Positions 16,599-25,983 of a DNA stretch of 64,000 bases are shown here, piece after piece. This stretch comes from Actinoplanes siamensis (lineage in GTDB: Bacteria; Actinomycetota; Actinomycetes; Mycobacteriales; Micromonosporaceae), in NCBI RefSeq assembly GCF_016862395.1, contig NZ_BOMW01000037.1, positions 62,001 through 126,000 on the forward strand, read 5' to 3'. A program made the position numbers and the translations under genes. Numbering within the stretch: the first letter of the stretch is position 1; every line of letters starts with the position of its first letter. The notes under the pieces are model-generated. The model searched no databases. It was given only the letters and a program-made list of their open reading frames with translations, and was not told the DNA's origin.

Positions 16599-18032
16599 TC
16601 AGACCTCGACCGGGGAGAGCTCGGGGAGCGCCACCGGCGCCGGGGTGACGGCCGGCTTGCGGCCCGACGGCACCAGCAGCGCGACCAGGAAAGCCAGCGC
16701 ACTGGCCCCGGCGAGCAGCAGGAACGCCTCGGTGTACCCGGACTCGGCGGGCAGTCCTCCGGCTCCGGCGTGCCCGGTGACCACGGAGCTGACCACCGCG
16801 GTGCCGATCGAGGCGCCGATGGTCCGGATGTTGGTGTTCATCCCGCTCGCCACGCCGGTCTGGCTCCTCGGCACGCTCTGCACGATCAGGTTGACCATCG
16901 ACGAGTAGAGCAGGCCGAGGCCGATCCCGAAGACCGCGCCGGTGAGCGCGACCATCGCCCGGCTGTCGTGGGCCAGCGCGAGGCTCAGCGCGGACAGCGT
17001 GCCCAGCCCGGCGCCGATCAGCAGCTGCGCCTTGTTGCCGACCCAGCGGGTGAGCGGCCCACTGACCGAGCCGGACACCGCCATGGTCACCATCATCGGC
17101 AGCATCAGCAGCCCGGCGCCGGTGACGGTGGCGCCGAAGCCGTAACCCGTGCTGGCCGGGACCTGCACGAGCTGCGGCAGGAAGGCGAAGACGCCGAACA
17201 TCGCGGCGCCGAAGAGCAGCGCGACCAGGTTCGTGGTCCAGACCGCGGGCAGGCGCATCATCCGCATGTCGATCAGCGGCTCGGCGGAGCGCAGCTCGCT
17301 GACCATCCAGGCGGCGAAGAAGACCAGGGCGAGAGCGAACGATCCGAGAGTACGGCCGGAGGCCCAGCCCCAGCTCGCGCCCTTGCTCAGCGGCAGCAGC
17401 AGAGCGACCAGCCAGCCGGCCAGCAGCACCGCGGAAACCCAGTTGATCCGGCCACCGCCACCGGCCGGCGACTTCGGGATCACCCGCCAGGCGACGACGG
17501 TGACCAGGGTGACGGCGACCATCGGGATCCAGAACAGCCAGCGCCAGTCGAGCCAGCCGACGATCGGGCCGGCCAGCACGATGCCGACGCCGCTGCCGCT
17601 GGCGATGACCGCGGCCAGGACGCCGATCGCGGAGGAGACCCGGGCCGGCGGATACACGTCCCGGATGATGCCGAAGGAGACCGGGAAGACGGCGGCGCCC
17701 AGGCCCTGCACGACGCGGGCGACGATGAGCACTGTCACGTTCGGGGCGATCGCGGCGAGCAGGCAGCCCAGCGCGATGGCGCCGAGCGCGACCAGCAGGG
17801 TGCGGTCCTTGCCGATCAGGTCGGCGATCCGGCCCATCAGCGGGGTGGCCACCGAGGCGGCGAGCAGCCAGGCGGTCAGCACCCAGGTGACCGTGCCGGT
17901 GGTGGTGGACAGGTCCTGCCGGATGGTCGGCAGCACCGGGGTGACCAGGGACTGCATGAGGGCGAACGCGGCGGCGGCGGCCGCCAGCACCGTGAAGGTG
18001 ACACGCGGGGTCGCCTGATAAAGTCGAGGCAT
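16599..18032 (-). CDS. DHA2-family MFS drug exporter under TetR control
   Basis: A 477-residue protein with about 14 helices. Helix 1 begins FALMQSLVTPVLPTIRQDLS, the motif-A loop reads GRIADLIGKDR, and motif C lies near GSGVGIVLAGPIVGW. Proton-driven export of drugs or a self-made metabolite is the family role. Its ATG is only 73 bases from the start of a divergent TetR gene, with overlapping palindromes between them. This is the classic arrangement of a repressor and the pump it controls. Confidence 0.9.
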   Translation of the reverse strand: MPRLYQATPRVTFTVLAAAAAAFALMQSLVTPVLPTIRQDLSTTTGTVTWVLTAWLLAASVATPLMGRIADLIGKDRTLLVALGAIALGCLLAAIAPNVTVLIVARVVQGLGAAVFPVSFGIIRDVYPPARVSSAIGVLAAVIASGSGVGIVLAGPIVGWLDWRWLFWIPMVAVTLVTVVAWRVIPKSPAGGGGRINWVSAVLLAGWLVALLLPLSKGASWGWASGRTLGSFALALVFFAAWMVSELRSAEPLIDMRMMRLPAVWTTNLVALLFGAAMFGVFAFLPQLVQVPASTGYGFGATVTGAGLLMLPMMVTMAVSGSVSGPLTRWVGNKAQLLIGAGLGTLSALSLALAHDSRAMVALTGAVFGIGLGLLYSSMVNLIVQSVPRSQTGVASGMNTNIRTIGASIGTAVVSSVVTGHAGAGGLPAESGYTEAFLLLAGASALAFLVALLVPSGRKPAVTPAPVALPELSPVEV

Positions 18033-18060
18033 GCCTCCAGATTAGTGGAGGGAGGCCTCC
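18026..18060. promoter_or_regulatory. Candidate TetR operator cluster
   Basis: Three dyads are packed between the divergent MFS and TetR genes: GAGGCATGCCTC (18026-18037, overlapping the MFS start), CTCCA-6 nt-TGGAG (18035-18050) and the perfect palindrome GGAGGCCTCC (18051-18060). Binding by the adjacent TetR protein is inferred. Confidence 0.6.
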
Positions 18061-18105
18061 GGTTTGCAACCCGTTCCCGCCGGAGGTGATGTGAGGAGGG
18101 TCTCC

Positions 18106-18663
18106 ATGCCTGACGTGCCGGTCGCGGTGCGCCGCCCGCAGCGCGCCGACGCGCGCCGCAACTACGACGCGCTGCTCGCCGCCGCCCGCGACACCTTCGC
18201 CGAGAGCAGCACCGACGCCTCGCTGGAGGAGATCGCCCGGCGCGCCGGCGTGGGCATCGGCACGCTCTACCGCAACTTCCCGACCCGCCGCGACCTCTTC
18301 GAGGCCGTCTACGTCGAGGAGATCAACCAGCTCGGCGCGGCCGCCGAGGCGGTCGCCGCGCTGCCGCCGTGGGAGGCGCTGCGCTCCTGGCTGGACCGCT
18401 TCGTGCGGTACGTGGTGACCAAGCGCGCCGTGATCGACGCGCTGAACCGGGAGTCGGAGCTGTTCAAGGCCTGTCGCACCGCCATGTACGCGGCCGGCGA
18501 GCCGCTGCTGGAGCGCGCCCGGGCAGCCGGCGAGGTCCGCCCGGACGCCAGCTTCGACGACCTGCTGCGGATGATCTCCGGCCTGGTGTCCGGCACCTTC
18601 GTCGACGAGCAACAGCGCGACCGGGTGCTCGGTTTCGCGCTGGACGGGATCCGCAACCGGTGA
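18106..18663 (+). CDS. TetR-family repressor of the divergent exporter
   Basis: A 185-residue regulator. The ATG at 18106 follows GAGGAGGG; a GTG at 18091 is an alternative. The N-terminal helix-turn-helix is clear (ASLEEIARRAGVGIGTLYRN, then FPTRRDLFEAVY). The C-terminal part resembles the SbtR-like ligand-binding domain, with helices around RSWLDRFVRYVVTKRAV. It is expected to repress the divergent MFS pump and itself until an inducer binds. The inducer is unknown. Confidence 0.9.
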   Translation: MPDVPVAVRRPQRADARRNYDALLAAARDTFAESSTDASLEEIARRAGVGIGTLYRNFPTRRDLFEAVYVEEINQLGAAAEAVAALPPWEALRSWLDRFVRYVVTKRAVIDALNRESELFKACRTAMYAAGEPLLERARAAGEVRPDASFDDLLRMISGLVSGTFVDEQQRDRVLGFALDGIRNR

Positions 18664-18759
18664 CCGTCGCCGCCCCGCGGCAGGGCAGCGCGTGCGAGAC
18701 CCCGGCCGAGCGCTGAGCCGGACCGGGCCCCAGGCCGTACCCCCGTCGCCGTCGAACTC

Positions 18760-18779
18760 GCGCCGGGCATGCCCGGCGC
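18760..18779. terminator. 20-bp perfect palindrome between convergent genes
   Basis: GCGCCGGGCATGCCCGGCGC lies between the TetR gene and the convergent GGDEF-EAL gene, so a terminator role is likely. Confidence 0.55.
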
Positions 18780-18789
18780 CCGGCCGACC

Positions 18790-21057
18790 TCAGGCCTGCC
18801 CGGCGGCCAGGACCTGGCCGTTCCCGGTGAAATCCGGATCCGGCACGGGTCTGCCGAAGAAGTAGCCCTGCGCGAACTCGTAGCCGAGATCCCGCAGGTA
18901 GGCCGCCTGCTCCGCGGTCTCGACGCCCTCCGCGACCGCGCGCAGCCCGAGCCCCTTGCTGACGTGGATCAGCGCGTCCACGATCACCGCCCGGCCACCG
19001 CCCTCGATGATCTCGTCGACGAACGACTTGTCGACCTTGAGCACGTCGACCGGGACGGTCCGCAGCAGGCCCAGCGACGAGTGGCCGGTGCCGAAGTCGT
19101 CGAGCGCGATGCCCACCCCGGCGCCGTGCAGCGTCTCCACCGCCTGCACCGCGGTCCCGCCGCCGAACAGCGCGGTCTCGGTCACCTCGACCAGCAGTTG
19201 CGCCGGTTCCATGCCGGCCTCCGCGATGATCCCGGCCACCACCGTGGGGAACCCCGGCTCGCTCAGCTGCCGGGCGGAGACGTTGACGCTGATGTAACTG
19301 GGCGCGTCAGCTCCCAGCTCCCGGCGCCAGGCGGCGAACCGGTGACAGGACGTGCGCATGACGAACTCGCCGAGCTCGACGATCAGGCCGTTGTCCTCGG
19401 CCACCGGGACGAAGTCGGCCGGGCTGACGAACCCGCGGACCGGATGCCGCCAGCGCACCAGCGCCTCGCACGCCCGGACCCGCCCGGTCCGCAGTTCCAC
19501 GATCGGCTGGTAGACGACGTGGAAGTCGCCGTCGTCCAGGCTGTGCCGCAGGTCGGCGCCGAGCCGGGCGGTCTCGTCAGCGCGCTCGTCCAGGTCGGCG
19601 TGGTAGACCATGAGCTGGCTGCCGGCCGCCTTGGCGGCGTACCGGGCGGTATCCGCCCGGCGCACCAGCTCGGGCACCGGCACCGCGTCGCCCTCCTCGC
19701 TGTCGGCCACCCCGAAGCGCGCGTTGAGCAGCAGCTCGTGCTCGCCCGAGACGACCGGCCGGCGCAGCAGGTCGACCAGCCGGCCGACCACCGCGTCGCC
19801 CTCGCCGTCGCGGGTGTCCACCGCCAGGACGGCGAACTCGTCGGCGCCCATCCGGGCCACCGTGTCCCCCTCGCGCAGCGAGGCGCGCAGCCGCCCGGCC
19901 ACCGCGGCCAGCGCCTGGTCGCCGGCGGCGCGGCCGAGCCGGTCGTTGACGTGCTTGAAACCGGCCAGGTCGATCATGACGAGCCGGCACGGGCCGGCCG
20001 CCACGCCCCGGGCCGCGTCCTCCTCGAACGCGCGCCGGTTCGGCAATCCGGTCAGATCGTCGCGCATCGCCAGGTCGCGCAGCCTGCGGGCCTGGCTGTG
20101 GGCGCGCCGGATGTACCCCGACATCCGCGTCACGACCAGCACGAACAGCGCCATCGAGCCGGTACCGACGGCGAGCCAGCTCATCCGGCCGCCGCCGTGC
20201 TCGCCCTGCACCAGCAGGATCGCCGGGACCAGCAGCATCGAGGCGGTCAGCACGACCAGCCGGCTCCAGCCCAGGCTGTCGCTCTCCTCGGCGTGGCCGG
20301 CGGTGGGAGCCGGGTGGGCGGCCGCGGCCGCCCAGAAGACGTAGGCCAGCAGATAACCCGAGTAGACGTACGACCCGGCGGTCTCCATCACCGCCGGCAG
20401 CAGCGTGTAAACCGCGTTGCAGACCAGGGTGACCACACCGCCCAGGGTGAGCAGCCACATCCCGGCACTGTGCGGGCCGCGGCGCAGCAGCATCGGCGCC
20501 AGCAGCGCGCAGAGCAGCACACCCATCGTCGGGTAGCCGGCGGTGACCGCGCGGGCCAGCAGCGGCATGGTGTCGTCGGCCACGATCGGTTCGATCACGA
20601 ACGTCCAGTACGCGATCCCGACGCTGATCGCCACGATCGCCGAGTCGATCAGGTTGCCCGGCCAGAACGACCCGCGCCGCCGGGTGAGCAGGAACAGCGC
20701 TGTCGTCAGCAGCGGGTAGGCGCCCAGGTAGAACGCGTCCGCCCAGGAGGGATAGCTGCCTGCGCCCTGCGTCGCGTAGACCAGGTCCCCGGCCACCCAG
20801 GTGGCCACGCCGGCCACGAACACCCACCAACCCGGCTGCTCGGACCGGTCGCGGCGGCGTGCGCCGGCGACCATCATCGCGCAGACCGCGAGGGAGAGCA
20901 GGAAGGAGAGGAGGACCGCGATCCAGCCGTACGGCAGCAGCGACCACCCGGCCACGGCGACCGTGCCACCCAGCAGCCAGGCGAGCCACCACGGGGGATG
21001 CCGCAGACCCGTCACATCCGGACTGTTCGGCACGTCACCGGTGAAGTTGAGCGCCAC
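18790..21057 (-). CDS. Membrane GGDEF-EAL cyclic-di-GMP protein
   Basis: A 755-residue protein with a GTG start. The first 320 residues hold about nine membrane helices, a MASE-like sensor. A GGDEF domain follows (about 325-490) whose signature is GADEF rather than GGDEF. The EAL domain (about 500-750) has ACEALVRWRHP, the metal-binding DDFGTGHSSLGLL and LKVDKSF. The EAL domain looks competent to hydrolyse cyclic-di-GMP. The changed GGDEF signature makes synthase activity doubtful, and it may instead sense GTP or act structurally. In filamentous actinomycetes this second messenger controls development through BldD. Confidence 0.92.
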   Translation of the reverse strand: MALNFTGDVPNSPDVTGLRHPPWWLAWLLGGTVAVAGWSLLPYGWIAVLLSFLLSLAVCAMMVAGARRRDRSEQPGWWVFVAGVATWVAGDLVYATQGAGSYPSWADAFYLGAYPLLTTALFLLTRRRGSFWPGNLIDSAIVAISVGIAYWTFVIEPIVADDTMPLLARAVTAGYPTMGVLLCALLAPMLLRRGPHSAGMWLLTLGGVVTLVCNAVYTLLPAVMETAGSYVYSGYLLAYVFWAAAAAHPAPTAGHAEESDSLGWSRLVVLTASMLLVPAILLVQGEHGGGRMSWLAVGTGSMALFVLVVTRMSGYIRRAHSQARRLRDLAMRDDLTGLPNRRAFEEDAARGVAAGPCRLVMIDLAGFKHVNDRLGRAAGDQALAAVAGRLRASLREGDTVARMGADEFAVLAVDTRDGEGDAVVGRLVDLLRRPVVSGEHELLLNARFGVADSEEGDAVPVPELVRRADTARYAAKAAGSQLMVYHADLDERADETARLGADLRHSLDDGDFHVVYQPIVELRTGRVRACEALVRWRHPVRGFVSPADFVPVAEDNGLIVELGEFVMRTSCHRFAAWRRELGADAPSYISVNVSARQLSEPGFPTVVAGIIAEAGMEPAQLLVEVTETALFGGGTAVQAVETLHGAGVGIALDDFGTGHSSLGLLRTVPVDVLKVDKSFVDEIIEGGGRAVIVDALIHVSKGLGLRAVAEGVETAEQAAYLRDLGYEFAQGYFFGRPVPDPDFTGNGQVLAAGQA

Positions 21058-21164
21058 GCGAAGAAGGTCGGACCTATGCCGATTCCGGCCATCGAGTGGG
21101 CGTCCCGCGTCCAGGCCAGGTACGCGCCAAGAAACTGCCGGTCACCGCCCGGGGGCCGGCTGAC

Positions 21165-21833
21165 TCAGGACGGGCGGTACTCGACCTCGGGACGGCCCGG
21201 GCCGCCGTACCGGGGTGTCCGGATCGCCCGGCCGGACTCGGTCAGGTGCTCCAGGTAGCGGCGGGCCGTGACCCGCGACGTGCCGGTCCGGGCCGCCGCC
21301 TCGGCCGCGGACAGGCCCGGCGCCGCCCGCAGCGCGGTCAGGACCAGATCGAACGTCGCCGCGTCCAGGCCCTTCGGCAGCGTGTCCGGGGGACTGCCAC
21401 GCAGGGTGGCGAAGACCCGGTCGATCTCGTGCTGGGCGGCCACCTCGGTGGCCTGGCGGACCTGGTCGCGGTAGCGGGCGTAGCGGTCCAGCTTGTCGCG
21501 GAACGCCGCGAACGTGAACGGCTTCAGCAGGTAGTGCGTGACGCCCAGGGCGACCGCCTGGCGCACCATCGCCAGGTCGCGGTTCGAGGTCACCGCGAGC
21601 ACGTCCGCGCCGCTCCCGGCGGCCCGCAGGGTGCGGGCCAGGTCCAGGCCGGGACGGTCCGGGAGACGGAGATCCAGCAGGATCAGATCGACTTCCCGGG
21701 TACGCAGGACCGCCAGCGCCTCCCGTGCGGTGTGCGCGACGCCGACCACAGTGAACCCGTCGACGCGCTCGGTGTAGACGCGGTGCGCCTGGGCGATCAG
21801 CGGCTCGTCGTCGACCACCAGCACGCGGATCAC
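21165..21833 (-). CDS. CitB/DcuR-type response regulator
   Basis: A 222-residue regulator starting with GTG and overlapping the kinase stop by 4 bases (GTGA). The receiver has VDDEP, the phospho-acceptor in LILLDLRLPD, and Lys in YLLKPFTF. The C-terminal third has an HTH (LSAAEAAARTGTSRVTARRY). CitB-type regulators pair with CitA/DcuS kinases and switch on uptake of C4-dicarboxylates or citrate. The symporter gene lies just across the kinase, so it is the likely target. Confidence 0.92.
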   Translation of the reverse strand: MIRVLVVDDEPLIAQAHRVYTERVDGFTVVGVAHTAREALAVLRTREVDLILLDLRLPDRPGLDLARTLRAAGSGADVLAVTSNRDLAMVRQAVALGVTHYLLKPFTFAAFRDKLDRYARYRDQVRQATEVAAQHEIDRVFATLRGSPPDTLPKGLDAATFDLVLTALRAAPGLSAAEAAARTGTSRVTARRYLEHLTESGRAIRTPRYGGPGRPEVEYRPS

Positions 21834-23377
21834 GACGGCACCGGGATTCGAACCGTCAGGACCGCGCCGTGGCCCGGCGCCGAGTCGATGGCGTACCCAC
21901 CGCCGTGCCTCTGCGTGATCTGCCGGACCAGGGACAACCCGACGCCGCGGCCGGGTCCCGGCTTGGTCGACCAGCCGCGGCGGAAGGCCGCGTCGGCCTG
22001 TTGCGGGGTCAGGCCCGGCCCGGTGTCGCCGACCTCGACCACCACCGTGCCCTCCTCCTGCCGGACCAGCACCCGCACCCGGCGCGGCGCGCCGGGCTCC
22101 ACCCCGGCCACCGCCTCCAGCGCGTTGTCGACCAGATTGCCGACGACGGTGAGCAGGTCACGCGCCGGCAGCGGCGAACCGTTCACCTGCGACGCGGGAT
22201 CGACGGTCAGCTCGACGCCGCGCTCGGCCGCCTGAGCCGACTTGCCGAGCAGCAGCGCCGCCAGGGCCGGTTCCCGGACCGCGCCGACCACCTCGTCGGT
22301 CAGCTGCTGGGCCAGCGCGAGCTCCTCGGTGCCGAGCCGGATCGCCTCCTCCGGCTGTCCGAGTTCGACCAGGGTCAGCACGGTGTGCAGGCGGTTCGCG
22401 GCCTCGTGCGCCTGGGCCCGCAGCGCCTCGGTCAGGCCGCGCACCGAGTCCAGCTCGCCGGTGAGCTGCCGCAGCTCGGTGTGGTCGCGCAGGGTCAGCA
22501 CGCTGCCCTGCGAGTCGGCGGTCATCAGGTGGCTGGCGACCAGGATCCGGTCGCCGGCCACGATCGGCTCGTCGACAGTGGTGCGCCGCGCCGCTATCAG
22601 GTCGGCCACCTCGCCGGGCAGCCGCGGCGGGTCGGTGTCCAGATCCAGCAGCCGCCGCGCCTCGTCGTTGATCAGCTCGATCGTCCCGTCCCGGCCGGCC
22701 ACCACCAGACCCTCGCGGACCGAGTGCAGGACCGCGTCGTAGTACTCGTACATCCGGGTCATCTCGGCCGGGCCCAGGCCGTGGGTCTGCCGGCGCAGGC
22801 GGCGGCTGAGCACCCAGGCGCCGGTGGCGGCCAGCAGCAGCGCCGCCGCGGTGCCGGACGCCACCGCGGGCACCTGGGCCTGCAGCGAGCGGTTGATCGT
22901 GGCGCTGCGGATGCCGACCGACACCAGGCCCACGATCGCGCCGGACCTGGCACGGATCGGCACCACCGTGCGCCACGAGTCGCCGAGACTGCCCCGGTAC
23001 TCCTCCACGACCACGCCGCCGGCCAGCGCGCCGGCCACCGTGCCGGCGAACGGCTGGCCGATCAGCCTGGTGTTCGGGTGCGTGTACCGGGTCCGGTCCG
23101 GGGCCATCACCACGATGAAGTCGGTGCCGGTGGCCAGGCGCGTCGTCTCGGCGTACGGCTGCAGGACGCTCGTCGGGTCCGCCGAGCGCAACGCGGCGAC
23201 CACCTCCGGCGAGTGCGCGATGGTCTCGGCCACCGCTGTCACCTCGCCGATCGCCGCGTTGCGGGCATCCCGCCGGGCGAGCAGCACCGCCCCGGTGGTG
23301 CAGACCGCCACCAGCAGGGTCACCACCAGCACCTGCAGCGCGAACAACTGCCGCGCGATACTCCAACGACGGGTCAT
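21830..23377 (-). CDS. CitA/DcuS-type sensor histidine kinase
   Basis: A 515-residue membrane kinase: TM1 (about 10-33), an extracellular PAS-like CACHE domain (34-180) containing the family segment RYTHPNTRLIGQPF, TM2 (about 180-200), a cytoplasmic PAS domain (residues 220-320), a SpoOB-type dimer helix with the phospho-accepting His in RAQAHEAANRLHTV, and an HATPase domain (DTGPGL and GRGVGLSLV). This family senses C4-dicarboxylates or citrate outside the cell. Coupled to the following regulator gene and divergent from the dicarboxylate symporter. Confidence 0.93.
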   Translation of the reverse strand: MTRRWSIARQLFALQVLVVTLLVAVCTTGAVLLARRDARNAAIGEVTAVAETIAHSPEVVAALRSADPTSVLQPYAETTRLATGTDFIVVMAPDRTRYTHPNTRLIGQPFAGTVAGALAGGVVVEEYRGSLGDSWRTVVPIRARSGAIVGLVSVGIRSATINRSLQAQVPAVASGTAAALLLAATGAWVLSRRLRRQTHGLGPAEMTRMYEYYDAVLHSVREGLVVAGRDGTIELINDEARRLLDLDTDPPRLPGEVADLIAARRTTVDEPIVAGDRILVASHLMTADSQGSVLTLRDHTELRQLTGELDSVRGLTEALRAQAHEAANRLHTVLTLVELGQPEEAIRLGTEELALAQQLTDEVVGAVREPALAALLLGKSAQAAERGVELTVDPASQVNGSPLPARDLLTVVGNLVDNALEAVAGVEPGAPRRVRVLVRQEEGTVVVEVGDTGPGLTPQQADAAFRRGWSTKPGPGRGVGLSLVRQITQRHGGGYAIDSAPGHGAVLTVRIPVPS

Positions 23378-23471
23378 GCCAGGCCGTTCTGCCGATCCGG
23401 GACATCAAGGGCGATGAACAGAATGACCGTAATCGTGATCCCCGCTGAGACCTAGACCACAGTCGACGCCC

Positions 23472-24803
23472 ATGAAGGATCGCACCCGGTATCTGTACCC
23501 CGCCGTGATCGTGGCCGTGCTCCTCGGCATAGCCGTCGGCCTGCTCGCGCCGGAGACGGCGGTGGAGCTGAAGCCGATCGGCACCGGATTCGTCAACCTC
23601 ATCAAGATGATGATCAGCCCGGTCATCTTCTGCACGCTCGTGCTCGGCGTCGGCTCGGTCCGGCAGGCCGCCAAGGTCGGCAAGGTCGGCGGTCTCACCC
23701 TCGGCTACTTCCTCACCATGTCCACCGTGGCCCTCGCGATCGGCCTGATCGTCGGCAACATCGTCCACCCGGGATCCGGGCTGCACCTGGACGCCTCGAT
23801 CGCCGAGGCCGGGCAGAAACAGGTCGGCGAGACCGCCGGCGAGACCACCGCCGACTTCCTGCTCGGCATCATCCCGACCACGCTGATCTCCCCGCTGGTC
23901 GGCAGCGAGGTGCTGCAGACCCTGCTGGTCGCGCTGCTGATCGGCTTCGCGCTGCAGTCGATGGGCGAGCGGGCGCAGCCGGTGCTGACCGCGATAGGCG
24001 TCTTCCAGCGGTTGGTCTTCCGGGTCCTGGCGATGCTGATGTGGCTGGCCCCGATCGGCGCGTTCGGCGCGATCGCCGCGGTGGTCGGCTCGGCCGGCGT
24101 GGACGCGCTGATCAGCCTCGGGCAGATCATGCTCGGCTTCTACCTGACCTGCGTGATCTTCGTGTTCGCGGTGCTCGGCCCGTTGCTCTGGCTGGTCGCC
24201 CGGGTCAACCTCTGGCGGTTCTTCCGCTACCTCGGCCGCGAGTTCCTGCTGATCCTGTCCACCTCCTCGTCCGAGTCGGCGCTGCCCCGCCTGATCGCCA
24301 AGATGGAGCACGTCGGCGTCAGCAAGCCGGTCGTCGGCATCGCGGTGCCGACCGGGTACTCGTTCAACCTCGACGGCACCGCGATCTACCTGACCATGGC
24401 GTCGCTGTTCATCGCCCAGGCGATGGACCAGCCGCTCGCCATCGGCGAACAGATCTCCCTGCTGCTGTTCATGATCATCGCGTCCAAGGGCGCCGCCGGA
24501 GTCACCGGCGCCGGCCTGGCCACGCTCGCCGGCGGCCTGCAGACGCACCGGCCGGAACTGGTCGACGGCGTCGGCCTGATCGTCGGCATCGACCGGTTCA
24601 TGTCCGAGGCGCGGGCGCTCACCAACTTCGCCGGCAACGCCGTGGCCACCGTGCTGATCGGCGCCTGGACCAGGGAGTTCGACCGGGACCGGGCGCAGCG
24701 GGTGCTCAGCGGCCACGACCCGTTCGACGAGGCCACCATGCTCGACGACGACCACGCGACCAGCGCTGCCCAGGAGAAGGAGGCGACCGCCGGCGCCTCC
24801 TGA
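23472..24803 (+). CDS. dctA: C4-dicarboxylate:cation symporter (DAACS family)
   Basis: A 443-residue transporter. Diagnostic stretches are the serine-rich hairpin (LILSTSSSESALPRLI), the helix-7 region VPTGYSFNLDGTAIYLTMA, and the second hairpin SKGAAGVTGAGLATLA, with Asp/Asn in the helix-8 region. DctA-type members take up succinate, fumarate and malate with protons or sodium; glutamate transporters are close relatives, so the exact substrate is not certain. The divergent CitA/CitB-type pair supports a dicarboxylate. It is followed by a very strong terminator. Confidence 0.88.
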   Translation: MKDRTRYLYPAVIVAVLLGIAVGLLAPETAVELKPIGTGFVNLIKMMISPVIFCTLVLGVGSVRQAAKVGKVGGLTLGYFLTMSTVALAIGLIVGNIVHPGSGLHLDASIAEAGQKQVGETAGETTADFLLGIIPTTLISPLVGSEVLQTLLVALLIGFALQSMGERAQPVLTAIGVFQRLVFRVLAMLMWLAPIGAFGAIAAVVGSAGVDALISLGQIMLGFYLTCVIFVFAVLGPLLWLVARVNLWRFFRYLGREFLLILSTSSSESALPRLIAKMEHVGVSKPVVGIAVPTGYSFNLDGTAIYLTMASLFIAQAMDQPLAIGEQISLLLFMIIASKGAAGVTGAGLATLAGGLQTHRPELVDGVGLIVGIDRFMSEARALTNFAGNAVATVLIGAWTREFDRDRAQRVLSGHDPFDEATMLDDDHATSAAQEKEATAGAS

Positions 24804-24807
24804 CAGA

Positions 24808-24851
24808 GCGCTGGCACGGCTCCCCCGGCCCCCGGGGAGCCGTGCCAGCGC
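24808..24851 (+). terminator. Strong 18-bp hairpin terminator
   Basis: A perfect 18-bp stem (24808-24825 with 24834-24851) and 8-nt loop start 5 bases after the symporter stop codon. There is no T tract. Confidence 0.8.
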
Positions 24852-24919
24852 CATGTGCGGATCATGCCAGCACGGCCCCGCAGTCTTCCCCTGACGACGA
24901 ATGAGGGGGAGCGGGAATC

Positions 24920-25894
24920 GTGGACGATCTCGTAGTGCGCGCCGAGGGGTTGCGCAAACGCTTCGGCACCACCCAGGCGCTCGACGGGGTGGACCTGGCC
25001 ATGCGCCGGGGCACGGTGCTCGGCGTGCTGGGACCCAACGGGGCCGGCAAGACGACAGCGGTACGGGTGCTGGCGACCCTGCTGCGCCCGGACGCGGGCA
25101 CCGCTCACGTAGCCGGCGTCGACGTGCTGCGCGAGCCGCAGAAGGTGCGCCGCCGGATCGGCCTCACCGGCCAGTACGCGTCGGTCGACGAGGACCTGAC
25201 CGGCACCCAGAACCTGGTGCTGATCGGCCAGCTGCTCGACCTGCGCAGCCGGGACGCCAGGAAGCGGGCGGCCGAGCTGCTCGCCTGGTTCGACCTGACC
25301 GAGGCGGCGGGACGGCCGGCCAAGACCTACTCCGGTGGCATGCGCCGCCGCCTCGACCTGGCCGCCAGCCTGGTCGGCCACCCCGAGGTGATCTTCCTGG
25401 ACGAGCCGACCACCGGCCTCGACCCGGCCAAGCGCGAGGACATGTGGGGCGTCGTGCGCACCCAGGTGGCGCAGGGCTCCAGCGTGCTGCTCACCACGCA
25501 GTACCTGGAGGAGGCCGACGCGCTGGCCGACGAGATCGTCGTGGTGGACCACGGCCGGGTCATCGCCCAGGACACCCCGGACGGGCTCAAGCGGCGCGTC
25601 GGCGGGCAGACCCTGCGCATCCGGCCCGCCGACCCGGCCCGGCTGCCCGACGTGCTGCGGCTGCTCGACGCGGTCGCCTCACCCGGCACCAGCGCCGCGC
25701 CGGACGGCGCGGCCGGATCCCGGCCCGGCGCCGCCTCCGTGCCGGTCACCGCCGACACCGCGCTCGACGACGTCGTCCCGGCGCTGCGCCGGGACGGCAT
25801 CGAGGTCAACGAGCTGGGCCTGCACCTGCCCAGCCTGGACGAGGTGTTCCACACGCTCACCGGCGGAGAGACCAAGAAGGAGGCCCTGGTATGA
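24920..25894 (+). CDS. DrrA-type ABC exporter ATPase
   Basis: A 324-residue ATPase with a GTG start. It has Walker A GPNGAGKTT, signature YSGGMRRRLDLA, Walker B VIFLDEPTTGLD and the switch LTTQYLEEA, the exact pattern of the daunorubicin-resistance (DrrA) group. The C-terminal 90 residues match the DrrA tail that contacts the permease, including the GIEVNELGLHLPSLDEVF segment. It powers export of a hydrophobic drug or metabolite with the permease encoded next. The stop codon overlaps a 30-codon bridge ORF by ATGA. Confidence 0.95.
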   Translation: MDDLVVRAEGLRKRFGTTQALDGVDLAMRRGTVLGVLGPNGAGKTTAVRVLATLLRPDAGTAHVAGVDVLREPQKVRRRIGLTGQYASVDEDLTGTQNLVLIGQLLDLRSRDARKRAAELLAWFDLTEAAGRPAKTYSGGMRRRLDLAASLVGHPEVIFLDEPTTGLDPAKREDMWGVVRTQVAQGSSVLLTTQYLEEADALADEIVVVDHGRVIAQDTPDGLKRRVGGQTLRIRPADPARLPDVLRLLDAVASPGTSAAPDGAAGSRPGAASVPVTADTALDDVVPALRRDGIEVNELGLHLPSLDEVFHTLTGGETKKEALV

Positions 25895-25983
25895 CCGCCT
25901 GCACCGAGCGGCCGCGACCCGCACCGGACAACGACGCCGCAGGCAAGGGCCAGAAGGGCAGACCCATGGAGGCAACAGCATGA
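25891..25983 (+). CDS. 30-codon bridge ORF coupling the ATPase and permease genes
   Basis: This short frame begins at ATG 25891 inside the ATPase stop (ATGA) and ends with TGA at 25981-25983 inside the permease start (ATGA again). It has its own strong ribosome site (AGGAGG, 7 bases upstream) and in turn contains the GGAGG that serves the permease. The peptide is hydrophilic (Arg, Pro, Asp, Lys) with no recognisable motif. The arrangement suggests ribosomes pass through it so that ATPase and permease are made together. It may act only as a translational relay; a peptide role is unproven. Confidence 0.55.
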   Translation: MTACTERPRPAPDNDAAGKGQKGRPMEATA

